64,000 nucleotides of DNA. Source: Curtobacterium sp. MCJR17_020. Its GTDB lineage: Bacteria > Actinomycetota > Actinomycetes > Actinomycetales > Microbacteriaceae. Of this stretch, positions 1-7,226 are shown piece after piece. The stretch spans positions 2,356,001-2,420,000 of the forward strand of contig NZ_CP126260.1 of assembly GCF_003234365.2 (NCBI RefSeq). Reading direction: 5' to 3'. Both the position numbers and the translations under genes were made by a program. How positions within the stretch are numbered: position 1 is the stretch's first letter; each line of letters starts with the position of its first letter. A model generated the notes under the pieces. That model saw only the letters and a program-made list of their open reading frames with translations, did not search any database and was not told where the DNA came from.

Positions 1-2
1 TC

Positions 3-1349
3 GCCGCGCGGACGGTGTTGTGGTCCGTGCTGCTGCTCGCCGCCTGGGCTGCCCTGCCCGCGGCGTTCGGCTGGCACGTCACCACGGTGGCGTCGGACTC
101 GATGGCGCCCGGCATCCGCGCCGGTGACGTCGTGGCAGCGATGCCCGTCGACGCCGAGGCCGTCACGCCCGGGCAGGTCCTGCTCGTCGACGACCCCGAC
201 CACGACGACCGCCTCCGGCTGCACCGACTCGAGCGCATCGAGCACGACGGGTCGCTCCGGCTCCGGGGCGACGCCAACGCCGAGGCCGACCGGACCCCTG
301 TCGCCCCGACGGCCGTCCACGGTGTCGGCGTCCTCCGCTTCCCCGGCATCGGCCTGCCCACGGTGTGGATCCGGTCCGGAGCGTGGACCTCGGTGGCGCT
401 CACAGCCGCCGTCGCCGCGGTCCTCGCCGTCCTGGCACGCGCAGACCGGGACATCGTGGCCGGCCAGCCGTGCCGACGGTGCGGGACGCCACGGTGGGAC
501 CTGCACGCGCGAGCGCTGACCCCGGCCGGTGCGGTGCGACCGTCTCAGGACTCGTTGCCGATCGTCGTCGCCCTGGCTGTCTCGACGATCATGCTCAGCA
601 CCATGGCATCGGCGGGGTTCAGCAGCAGCACGAGCTCTGCAGCGTCACTCCGGAGCCAGACGTTCGGGTGCTTCCACGACCCCGCGCCCGGTGCAGTGCT
701 CGCGTGGGACTTCGCCGACAAGGGCGACCGGCTCGTCACCGACTCGAGCGGGGCCGGTGCCGACGGGCAGTTCGTCGGCGACGGGACCCGGACGATCGGG
801 AGCTGCGCGGACAACCCCCACGCGGCGTTCGGGGTCACCGGCAGCGCGGAGACCTGGGCCGTCACCGACACCGCCGTGAGCGCCCCGAACGCCTTCACGA
901 TCGAGGTGTGGTTCCGGACCACCGACACCGGCGGCGGTCGCCTGTTCGGGTTCGGATCCGACCGGAACGCCGCGTCGACGCACCGTGACCGGCACCTCTA
1001 CATCGACAGCAGCGGTCGCCTCCGCTTCGGCGTCGAGGGGTCGGGTACCCAGTTCAAGTTCACCGTGGGATCGTCCGCGGCCGTCACCGACGGGGACTGG
1101 CACCACGCGGTCGCGACCTTCCAGCCGCGGTCGATGACCCTCTGGCTCGACGGCGTACAGCAGGGCACCCGGGCCGATGCCGCGTCGCTCCGACAGTACG
1201 ACGGGCACTGGCGAGCAGGGCGGCAGACCCTTGCCGGCTGGCCCGATGCGGGCGACTACGCGTACACCGGCGACGTCGACACGGTCCGTGTCCACGCCGC
1301 CGTGCTGGACGCAGCGACGATCGCAGCGCACCACGCCGCAGGACGGTGA
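3..1349 (+). CDS. SipW-like signal peptidase fused to a LamG domain (5' end may lie outside the window)
   Basis: The frame is open from base 3; a GTG at 15 is a possible start but upstream codons look coding. After an N-terminal membrane segment comes a type I signal peptidase core of the ER/SipW class: SDSM (Ser29 counted from the GTG) as nucleophile and LHR (His70) in place of the bacterial Lys, then the RGDAN box. A second membrane helix (about 122-142) leads to a short CRRCG loop, then a third hydrophobic stretch (about 183-203) ending in ASAGFSSS that resembles a SipW-dependent signal peptide. The C-terminal ~220 residues form a LamG/ConA-like jelly roll (FTIEVWFRT, DGDWHHAVATF, LWLDG). 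So peptidase and probable secreted substrate appear to be one polypeptide. Family assignments are from motifs; the fusion's role is inferred. Confidence 0.72.
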   Translation, partial: AARTVLWSVLLLAAWAALPAAFGWHVTTVASDSMAPGIRAGDVVAAMPVDAEAVTPGQVLLVDDPDHDDRLRLHRLERIEHDGSLRLRGDANAEADRTPVAPTAVHGVGVLRFPGIGLPTVWIRSGAWTSVALTAAVAAVLAVLARADRDIVAGQPCRRCGTPRWDLHARALTPAGAVRPSQDSLPIVVALAVSTIMLSTMASAGFSSSTSSAASLRSQTFGCFHDPAPGAVLAWDFADKGDRLVTDSSGAGADGQFVGDGTRTIGSCADNPHAAFGVTGSAETWAVTDTAVSAPNAFTIEVWFRTTDTGGGRLFGFGSDRNAASTHRDRHLYIDSSGRLRFGVEGSGTQFKFTVGSSAAVTDGDWHHAVATFQPRSMTLWLDGVQQGTRADAASLRQYDGHWRAGRQTLAGWPDAGDYAYTGDVDTVRVHAAVLDAATIAAHHAAGR

Positions 1350-1389
1350 GACGCGGCCGGTCGCGGACCGCCACGACCACGCCGATCGA

Positions 1390-1632
1390 TCAGTGCGTCG
1401 ACTGCTCCAGCCGGATGCGCGCGAGGATCTCGCCACGCAGTTCTTCCGGAGCGGTCTCCTTGCACGCGCGGCGCACGGTCTCGATCAGGACGACGCCGAC
1501 GCGGTGTTCGGTCGTGCAGTCCTCGCAGTCGTCCATGTGCTCACGGATGTCCGCCGCGTCCTCGCGGCAGAGCTCCCCGTGCAGGAACTCCTCGAGCTCG
1601 GCCTTCGCCTTGGAGCAGTCGCAGCCGCTCAT
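1390..1632 (-). CDS. rsrA: zinc-binding anti-sigma factor, RsrA/RshA type (mycothiol system)
   Basis: 80 residues carrying the ZAS signature HMDDCEDC (H-x3-C-x2-C), preceded by CDC near the N-terminus. Proteins of this family bind the partner ECF sigma factor in the cytoplasm and release it when thiol oxidation expels zinc, giving a disulfide-stress response. The start ATG overlaps the sigma stop by 4 nt (ATGA), so the pair is translationally coupled. Length fits the family, which is usually 80-105 residues. The regulatory function is inferred from the motif and the operon; confidence is high. Confidence 0.88.
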   Translation of the reverse strand: MSGCDCSKAKAELEEFLHGELCREDAADIREHMDDCEDCTTEHRVGVVLIETVRRACKETAPEELRGEILARIRLEQSTH

Positions 1633-2390
1633 CGTGCTTCCTTCCCATCGACGCGACCCTCGGTCGCGGCAGTCTTCCGGCCTCGTCCGCGCATCGTCGC
1701 CGTCGACGCTGCGTCCGGGACGATGCCGGTCTCACGGGCGTGGTCCGCCAGGAGCCCCCGGAGGAGCCGGCGACCACGGTGCAGACGGCTCATGACCGTC
1801 CCCACGGGGGTCTTCATGATGTCGGCGATCTCCTGGTACGAGAAGCCCTCGACATCGGCGAAGTACACGGCCATCCGGAAGTCCTCGGGGATGGCCTGCA
1901 GGGCGTCCTTGACGGCAGAGGACGGCAGGTGGTCGATCGCGTCGGCCTCGGCCGAGCGTGCGGAGATCGACTGGGTGACGCTCTCGGCGCCGCCGAGCTG
2001 CCAGTCCTCGAGCTCGTCGATGGTGCCCTGGTACGGGTTCCGCTGGTTCTTGCGGTACGTGTTGATGAAGGTGTTCGTCAGGATCCGGTACAGCCAGGCC
2101 TTCAGGTTCGTGCCCTGCTTGAACTGCCGGAACGCGGCGAACGCCTTGACGAAGGTCTCCTGCACCAGGTCCGAGGCGTCGGCCGGGTTGCGGGTCATCC
2201 GCATCGCCGCGCCGTACAGCTGGTCCATGAAGGGCAGCGCCTGGGTCTCGAAGAGCGCCCGGAGTTCGTCGGCCGGCACGGTCTTGGCGTCGACAAACGA
2301 CGCCTCTTCTTCCGCCTCGACCGCGTCGAGCTGCTCCTCGGTCTCCTCGACCAGGTCGTGCGGTGCCGCCTGCGGCTCGTCGGTCGTCAT
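1629..2390 (-). CDS. sigH: ECF RNA polymerase sigma factor, SigH/SigR family
   Basis: 253 residues starting at MTTDEP; the much longer open frame upstream is antisense to aroA and is rejected. Region 2 is visible as DASDLVQETFVKAF and LKAWLYRILTNTFIN, and region 4 as AIPEDFRMAVYFADVEGFSYQEIADIMKTPVGTVMSRLHRGR. The acidic N-terminal ~40 residues and the basic tail are poorly conserved in this family. It should direct transcription of thiol-oxidative and heat stress genes under control of the anti-sigma factor encoded directly downstream. It is divergent from aroA, with about 110 bp between the starts. Confidence 0.9.
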   Translation of the reverse strand: MTTDEPQAAPHDLVEETEEQLDAVEAEEEASFVDAKTVPADELRALFETQALPFMDQLYGAAMRMTRNPADASDLVQETFVKAFAAFRQFKQGTNLKAWLYRILTNTFINTYRKNQRNPYQGTIDELEDWQLGGAESVTQSISARSAEADAIDHLPSSAVKDALQAIPEDFRMAVYFADVEGFSYQEIADIMKTPVGTVMSRLHRGRRLLRGLLADHARETGIVPDAASTATMRGRGRKTAATEGRVDGKEAR

Positions 2391-2501
2391 CGCGGGCCAG
2401 TCTAGAGCGAGCGACGTGGACACGCCGGGCAGGCGCGTCCGCGAGGGTGCGAGTGCTGTCGCCAAGGGTCCTCCCGATCGTTTCAGTAGTCTTGTGAACC
2501 G

Positions 2502-3899
2502 ATGGCAGACACGACGCATTCCCAGAGCGGTGCACAGGCCGCCGCGGACCCGGCCCCCTGGATCGCCCCGCTCGCGCGCGGTCCCCTGCGCGGCGACGTC
2601 GCGCTGCCCGGCTCGAAGTCGCTGACGAACCGCGAGCTCGTGCTCGCCGCCCTCGCCGACGGCCCCTCCGTCATCCGCCTGCCGCTGCACTCGCGCGACT
2701 CGGCGCTCATGATCGCGGCGCTCCGGCAGCTCGGCGTCGGGATCGACGAGGTCGAGCCGGCACCGGGCGAGCAGCCGAACCCCTACGGGCCCGACCTCCG
2801 GATCACTCCGGCCCCGATGCACGGCGATGTCCGCGTCGACTGCGGCCTCGCTGGCACCGTGATGCGGTTCCTGCCGCCGTTGGCCGCCCTGGCGGTCGGC
2901 CCGGTCGTCGTCGACGGCGACCCCTACGCCCGCAAGCGTCCGATGCACGCGATCATCCGGGCGCTCGTCGACCTGGGCGTCGACGTCACCGACGACGGCG
3001 ACGGCTCGATGCCGTTCGCGTTCACCGGCACCGGTTCGGTGCGCGGTGGTGCCCTGTCGATCGATGCGTCGGCCTCGTCGCAGTTCGTCTCGGGCCTGCT
3101 GCTCTCCGCACCGCGCTTCGACGAGGGCCTGCACCTCACCCACGTCGGGGAGCGCCTGCCGAGCCTGCCGCACATCGAGATGACCGTCGCCGCGCTCCGT
3201 GCCCGCGGCGTGACCGTCGACGAACCCGCGGTCGGCGAGTGGGTCGTCCACCCCGGTCCGATCGCCGCGCGCGACGTCACGGTCGAGCCCGACCTGTCGA
3301 ACGCCGCGCCGTTCGCGGTCGCCGCGCTCGTCGCCGGCGGCACCGTCCGCATCCGCACCTGGCCGCGCGAGACCACGCAGGTCGGCGCCGACCTCGAGAC
3401 GCTCCTGCCCCTGTGGGGCGCGACCGTGGCCCGGGACGGCGACGACCTGCTCGTCGACGGCGGCGTCGGGATCCGGGGCGGGGCCTCCTTGCCGGGTCTC
3501 GACCTGGACCTCAGCCGCGGCGGCGAACTCGCACCGGCGCTCGTCGCGCTGGCCGCGCTGGCCGGCGGGCCGACCGAGATCACCGGGATCGGCCACCTGC
3601 GTGGGCACGAGACGGATCGTCTCGCCGCGCTCGCGGCGGACGTGAACCGGTCGGGAGGCGCGGTGCACGAACTCGACGACGGCCTGCGGATCGAGCCTGC
3701 CGCGCTCCACGGCGGCGACTGGGCCGCGTACGACGACCACCGGATGGCGACGGCCGGCGCCGTCGTGGGCCTCGTCGTCGACGGCGTCGCCGTCGACGAC
3801 ATCGGGTGCACGGCGAAGACGCTGCCGCAGTTCCCCGAACTGTGGGCGGCGTTGGTGGAGTCCTCCGGCGCGGTCGACCCGGCTCCGAGCGGGGTCTGA
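2502..3899 (+). CDS. aroA: 3-phosphoshikimate 1-carboxyvinyltransferase (EPSP synthase)
   Basis: 465 residues, normal for the family plus a short N-terminal extension. It joins shikimate-3-phosphate and phosphoenolpyruvate in aromatic amino acid synthesis in the cytoplasm. Diagnostic segments are the N-terminal PGSKSLTNRELVLAALADG, the LAGTVMRFLPPLAALA loop and the SSQFVSGLLLSAPRF stretch. The C-terminal part carries the DDHRMATAGAVVGLV signature. It is followed after 4 nt by rsgA, an aroA-rsgA order common in Actinobacteria. Start ATG at 2502 gives a typical N-terminus. Confidence 0.95.
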   Translation: MADTTHSQSGAQAAADPAPWIAPLARGPLRGDVALPGSKSLTNRELVLAALADGPSVIRLPLHSRDSALMIAALRQLGVGIDEVEPAPGEQPNPYGPDLRITPAPMHGDVRVDCGLAGTVMRFLPPLAALAVGPVVVDGDPYARKRPMHAIIRALVDLGVDVTDDGDGSMPFAFTGTGSVRGGALSIDASASSQFVSGLLLSAPRFDEGLHLTHVGERLPSLPHIEMTVAALRARGVTVDEPAVGEWVVHPGPIAARDVTVEPDLSNAAPFAVAALVAGGTVRIRTWPRETTQVGADLETLLPLWGATVARDGDDLLVDGGVGIRGGASLPGLDLDLSRGGELAPALVALAALAGGPTEITGIGHLRGHETDRLAALAADVNRSGGAVHELDDGLRIEPAALHGGDWAAYDDHRMATAGAVVGLVVDGVAVDDIGCTAKTLPQFPELWAALVESSGAVDPAPSGV

Positions 3900-3903
3900 G
3901 CGC

Positions 3904-4977
3904 ATGAGCTGGTGGGACGACGTCGACGGTGACGACTCCGACGCGGACGAGCCGTACGGACAGTACGACGAGTCGAGCGTGCGGGTGCGTCCGAACCCGA
4001 AGGGCAACCGGCCCCGCACGAAGACCCGGCCGACGTACGACGACGCGCCCGTGGGGTGGGTCACGAACGTCGACCGTGGGCGGTTCGGCGTGCTGGTGGG
4101 GACGGAGTCCGGCTCCGATCCCGGATCCGAGCACGTCATCACGGCGACGAAGGCGCGCGAGCTCGGCAAGAAGTCGGTCGTCACCGGCGACCACGTGTCG
4201 CTCGTCGGCGACGTCTCCGGCGACCCCGGATCACTGGCGCGCATCGTGAAGGTCGCCGAGCGCACCACGCTGCTCCGCCGCAGCGCCGACGACTCCGACG
4301 AGGTCGAGCGCGTCATCGTGGCGAACGCCGACCAGATGCTCATCGTCGTGGCGGCCGCCGACCCCGAGCCTCGCACCCGGCTCATCGACCGCTACCTGGT
4401 CGCCGCGTTCGACGCCGGGCTCGACCCGATCCTCTGCATCACGAAGACCGACCTCGCCGACCCGGCCCCGTTCCTGGCGCACTTCGCCTGCCTCGACCTG
4501 CGGATCGTGACGAGCCGGTCCGACGACGTCCCGTTCGAGGCCCTGCACGACCTGCTCGACGACAAGGTCACCGTGACCGTGGGGCACTCCGGTGTCGGCA
4601 AGTCGACGCTCGTGAACGCCCTGACCGGGTCGACGCGGGCGATCGGCGTCGTGAACTCGGTGACCGGGCGCGGGCGGCACACTTCGTCGTCGTCGATCGC
4701 GCTGCGGGTGCGGGACGGCGGCTGGATCATCGACACCCCCGGCGTGCGGTCGTTCGGCCTCGGGCACGTCGACCCGGCGAACGTCTTCCGCGCGTTCGCC
4801 TCGCACGCGATCCCGGTGCGGCCCGCGCGGGACGACATCCCGTTGGCGCAGGCGCACGACTGGGAGATCGTCGACCGGGTGCAGGACGGCGAGCTCGGCG
4901 CCACCGGTGTCGAACGGCTCGACTCGTTCCGCGCACTCCTGACGGGCATGGGCGCCTCCGACCCCGGCCTCGAGTAG
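3904..4977 (+). CDS. rsgA: ribosome small-subunit-dependent GTPase A, lacking the zinc knuckle
   Basis: 357 residues. An acidic, charged N-terminal tail precedes an OB-fold and a circularly permuted GTPase: the G4 motif TKTD comes first (near residue 180), followed by the P-loop GHSGVGKSTLVN and the G3 DTPG. RsgA family members act in late maturation of the 30S subunit. The usual C-terminal C-x(4-5)-C-x-H-x(5)-C zinc cluster is absent: there is no Cys in the last ~170 residues, where the aligned stretch reads SHAIPVRPARDDIPLAQAHDWE. It probably forms an operon with aroA. Confidence 0.9.
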   Translation: MSWWDDVDGDDSDADEPYGQYDESSVRVRPNPKGNRPRTKTRPTYDDAPVGWVTNVDRGRFGVLVGTESGSDPGSEHVITATKARELGKKSVVTGDHVSLVGDVSGDPGSLARIVKVAERTTLLRRSADDSDEVERVIVANADQMLIVVAAADPEPRTRLIDRYLVAAFDAGLDPILCITKTDLADPAPFLAHFACLDLRIVTSRSDDVPFEALHDLLDDKVTVTVGHSGVGKSTLVNALTGSTRAIGVVNSVTGRGRHTSSSSIALRVRDGGWIIDTPGVRSFGLGHVDPANVFRAFASHAIPVRPARDDIPLAQAHDWEIVDRVQDGELGATGVERLDSFRALLTGMGASDPGLE

Positions 4978-5025
4978 CCCGGCGCGCGCGTCGCGCCCGT
5001 CGCCGCACCCCGTCGCACCCGTCCA

Positions 5026-5111
5026 GGTTCCGAAATCTGCACATCTCGGCGGCAGATCGGGCCGTTCGTGGAACCTCGATGGACAGCGCGCGGCATGTTG
5101 TGGAACCTCGG
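5026..5111. repeat. intergenic inverted-repeat element, copy 1
   Basis: It begins GGTTCCGAAATCTGCACATC and ends GCATGTTGTGGAACCTCGG, so its ends are inverted GGTTCC/GGAACC; a further GGAACCTCG lies inside. A second copy in opposite orientation is at 61968-62053, sharing GTTCCGAAATCT, CATCTCGGCG and TGTTGTGGAACCTCGG. It fills most of the gap between rsgA and the next gene. It looks like a dispersed REP/MITE-like intergenic element; function is unknown. Confidence 0.65.
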
Positions 5112-5193
5112 CGGAGGGCGCTCGGGCGAGGCTGCGTCCCACCCACCCAGCACGCGTCGACAAGTGTGCAGCGGTGTTGTACAGTGAACCCTC

Positions 5194-6366
5194 GTGTCTG
5201 AAGTTGCAAAGTACAACTTTGCGCCGACCCCCGCCGTCGACGCCCCGTCCTCGAGCACGACAACGACGTCGCACGCGCACCACTCCCCCACCCACAAGTC
5301 CCCACGAGCACCGCGACCGCAGCGCACCGACAGCGTCCTGCGGCCCGCCGGCCTCGGACGCGTGCTCCTGACCTTCGCCACGCACATCCTCGTGCCGCTC
5401 TTCCTCGCCGCCGGGATGGGCCTCGCCTACCTCGGCGCCTTCCACGCCCCCGCACCGAAGGAACTGCCGGTCGGCATCGTCGGGCAGGCCGCTGCCACCC
5501 AGGTCTTCGCGCAGACCGTCACCGACGAGTCCGACGGCGCCCTCGTCGCCCACGTCGTCGCGTCGACCAAGGACGCCGAGCGGCAGATCCGCGACCGCGA
5601 CCTGGCCGCCGTCTACGCCCCGACCACCACAGGCGCGACGCTCTACGTGTCGACCGCGGCATCGGAGACGACCGCGAGCGCCGCGCAGAAGGTCTTCCTG
5701 CCGATCGCCTACGAGCAGCACGTGCCGTTCCGCGTCGTCGACGTCGTCCCCACGGGCGAACAGGACAGCACCGGCCAGGGGCTGTTCTTCCTGCTCGTCG
5801 CACTGAGCGTCGGCGGCTACGCATCGGCCATCGCCGTGGCGTCCGTCGCGACGAAGCTCCGCGCGGTGTGGACCGCGGTGGTCGGGCTCGCCACCGCCGG
5901 GGTCGTCGCCGGCATCGGGATCATCGTCGCCGGGCCGATCTACGGCGTCATCACCACGCACCACTGGCAGGTGTTCCTGTTCGCCTGGCTCTACGACGCG
6001 ATCATCGTCGCGATCGGGGTCGGCCTGCACCCGGTCCTCGGGCGGTGGACCACGCCCGTGCTCACCATGCTGTTCGTGATGCTCAACTTCACGTCGTCGG
6101 GCGGCATCTTCCAGGCGTCGTTCGTCCCCGGGTTCTTCTCCGCGCTCCACTCCTTCTGGAGCGGCGCAGCGTGGCTGCAGGCGGCTCAGGACCTGCAGTA
6201 CTTCCCGGACGCCTCGCTCGGCCGGTCGTCCCTGGTGCTCGCGCTCTGGCTCGCCGCGGCCGTCCTGCTCTGCGTGGTCGTGCACGGCCTCGTCGCCCGC
6301 CGCACCCGCATCGCCCGCGAGCGCGAGGTCACCCGCCTCGAAGAGGAAGAGGTCGTCGCCGCGTAG
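5194..6366 (+). CDS. predicted membrane protein, YhgE/Pip (ABC-2-like permease) family
   Basis: 390 residues from a GTG start. A Ser/Thr/His-rich disordered N-terminus (~50 residues) is followed by one membrane helix (about 63-82), an extracytoplasmic domain of ~125 residues, and five or six helices packed into the C-terminal half, ending in a charged cytoplasmic tail. This one-helix/large-loop/multi-helix arrangement is that of YhgE/Pip-type proteins related to ABC-2 permeases; no ATPase partner is adjacent. An inverted repeat overlaps the first codons, suggesting repressor control. The substrate cannot be read from sequence. The next gene follows after 18 nt. Confidence 0.6.
   Translation: MSEVAKYNFAPTPAVDAPSSSTTTTSHAHHSPTHKSPRAPRPQRTDSVLRPAGLGRVLLTFATHILVPLFLAAGMGLAYLGAFHAPAPKELPVGIVGQAAATQVFAQTVTDESDGALVAHVVASTKDAERQIRDRDLAAVYAPTTTGATLYVSTAASETTASAAQKVFLPIAYEQHVPFRVVDVVPTGEQDSTGQGLFFLLVALSVGGYASAIAVASVATKLRAVWTAVVGLATAGVVAGIGIIVAGPIYGVITTHHWQVFLFAWLYDAIIVAIGVGLHPVLGRWTTPVLTMLFVMLNFTSSGGIFQASFVPGFFSALHSFWSGAAWLQAAQDLQYFPDASLGRSSLVLALWLAAAVLLCVVVHGLVARRTRIAREREVTRLEEEEVVAA
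5201..5222. promoter_or_regulatory. operator-like palindrome overlapping a start region
   Basis: GCAAAGT-ACA-ACTTTGC is a perfect 7-bp inverted repeat with a 3-nt spacer, flanked by a second overlapping pair AAGTTG/CAACTT. It covers codons 3-10 of the downstream membrane protein, just after a relatively AT-rich GTTGTACAGTGAA stretch that could hold a -10 element. Such sites suit a MarR/TetR/PadR-class dimer; the regulator is not in this window. An alternative is that translation starts further downstream and this is a true promoter operator. Confidence 0.45.
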
Positions 6367-6384
6367 CCCCGCTACGCTCGACCC

Positions 6385-7167
6385 GTGGACCTCAGCGCCG
6401 ACCTGGACTTCGCCCGCTCGCTCGCCGACATCGCCGACACGATCAGCCTCGAGCGGTTCCGCGCCGCCGACCTGCACGTCTCGAAGAAGGCCGACAGCAC
6501 GCACGTGACCGACGCCGACCAGGCCGTCGAACACGCCCTGCGTGAGCGGATCGCGACGGAACGGCCCGACGACGCGTTCCTCGGCGAGGAGACCACGGCG
6601 GACACCGGCGCCGAAGCGACGAGCGAGGGCCACCGTCAGTGGGTCGTCGACCCGATCGACGGCACCGCGAACTACCTGCGCGGCGTGCCGGTGTGGGCGA
6701 CGCTCATCGCCCTGGCGGTCGACGGCCGCCCCGTGCTCGGCGTCGTGAGCGCCCCGGCGCTCGGCAAGCGCTGGTGGGCGGCCGAGGGGCTCGGCGCACA
6801 CTCGTTCGACGGCGAGCTGCGCGTCTCCGGTGTCGCTGACCTGTCCGACGCGAGCCTGAGCTACAACAGCATCCAGCAGTGGGACGACGACGACCGGCTC
6901 GAGTCCCTCGTCGACCTGTCCCGCAAGGTCTGGCGGACGCGCGCCTACGGCGACATGTGGTCGTACATGCTGGTCGCCGAGGGGGTCATCGACATCGCGG
7001 GCGAACCCGACCTGAAGCCGTGGGACATCGCAGCCCTCGTGCCCATCGTGGAAGAGGCCGGCGGGCGCTTCAGTTCGCTCGACGGCGACCCCGGGGCCTG
7101 GCACGGCAGTGCACTCGCGACGAACGGCCTGGTGCACGACGCCGTCGTCGAGGTCATCCGCCGCTAG
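6385..7167 (+). CDS. hisN: inositol monophosphatase-family phosphatase, probable histidinol-phosphatase
   Basis: 260 residues from a GTG start. The Mg-dependent phosphatase motifs are present: GEET (first metal ligand region), WVVDPIDGTANYLRG (motif 1) and KPWDIAALVPIVEEAGG (motif 2). The N-terminal THVTDADQAVE and the short length match actinobacterial HisN, which removes phosphate from L-histidinol-phosphate in histidine synthesis; a general inositol-phosphatase activity cannot be excluded. It lies 18 nt after the membrane protein and ends at a strong hairpin shared with the convergent MFS gene. Confidence 0.8.
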   Translation: MDLSADLDFARSLADIADTISLERFRAADLHVSKKADSTHVTDADQAVEHALRERIATERPDDAFLGEETTADTGAEATSEGHRQWVVDPIDGTANYLRGVPVWATLIALAVDGRPVLGVVSAPALGKRWWAAEGLGAHSFDGELRVSGVADLSDASLSYNSIQQWDDDDRLESLVDLSRKVWRTRAYGDMWSYMLVAEGVIDIAGEPDLKPWDIAALVPIVEEAGGRFSSLDGDPGAWHGSALATNGLVHDAVVEVIRR

Positions 7168-7176
7168 CGCGACGCA

Positions 7177-7218
7177 GAACGACACCGTCGACGTCGGGCG
7201 ACGTCGACGGTGTCGTTC
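7177..7218. terminator. bidirectional stem-loop terminator
   Basis: A perfect 19-bp stem (GAACGACACCGTCGACGTC and its complement) closes a GGGC tetraloop between two convergent genes. No long T-run follows. The 5' arm is nearly repeated at 47156, so it belongs to a small hairpin family in this genome. Confidence 0.8.
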
Positions 7219-7226
7219 CGAGTCGA

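Noticed and set aside
1629..4385. Very long minus-strand open frame (918 codons) covering sigma, aroA antisense and part of rsgA
   Set aside because: Only its 3' 253 codons are a sigma factor; the rest is antisense to aroA and has no domain, an effect of high GC.
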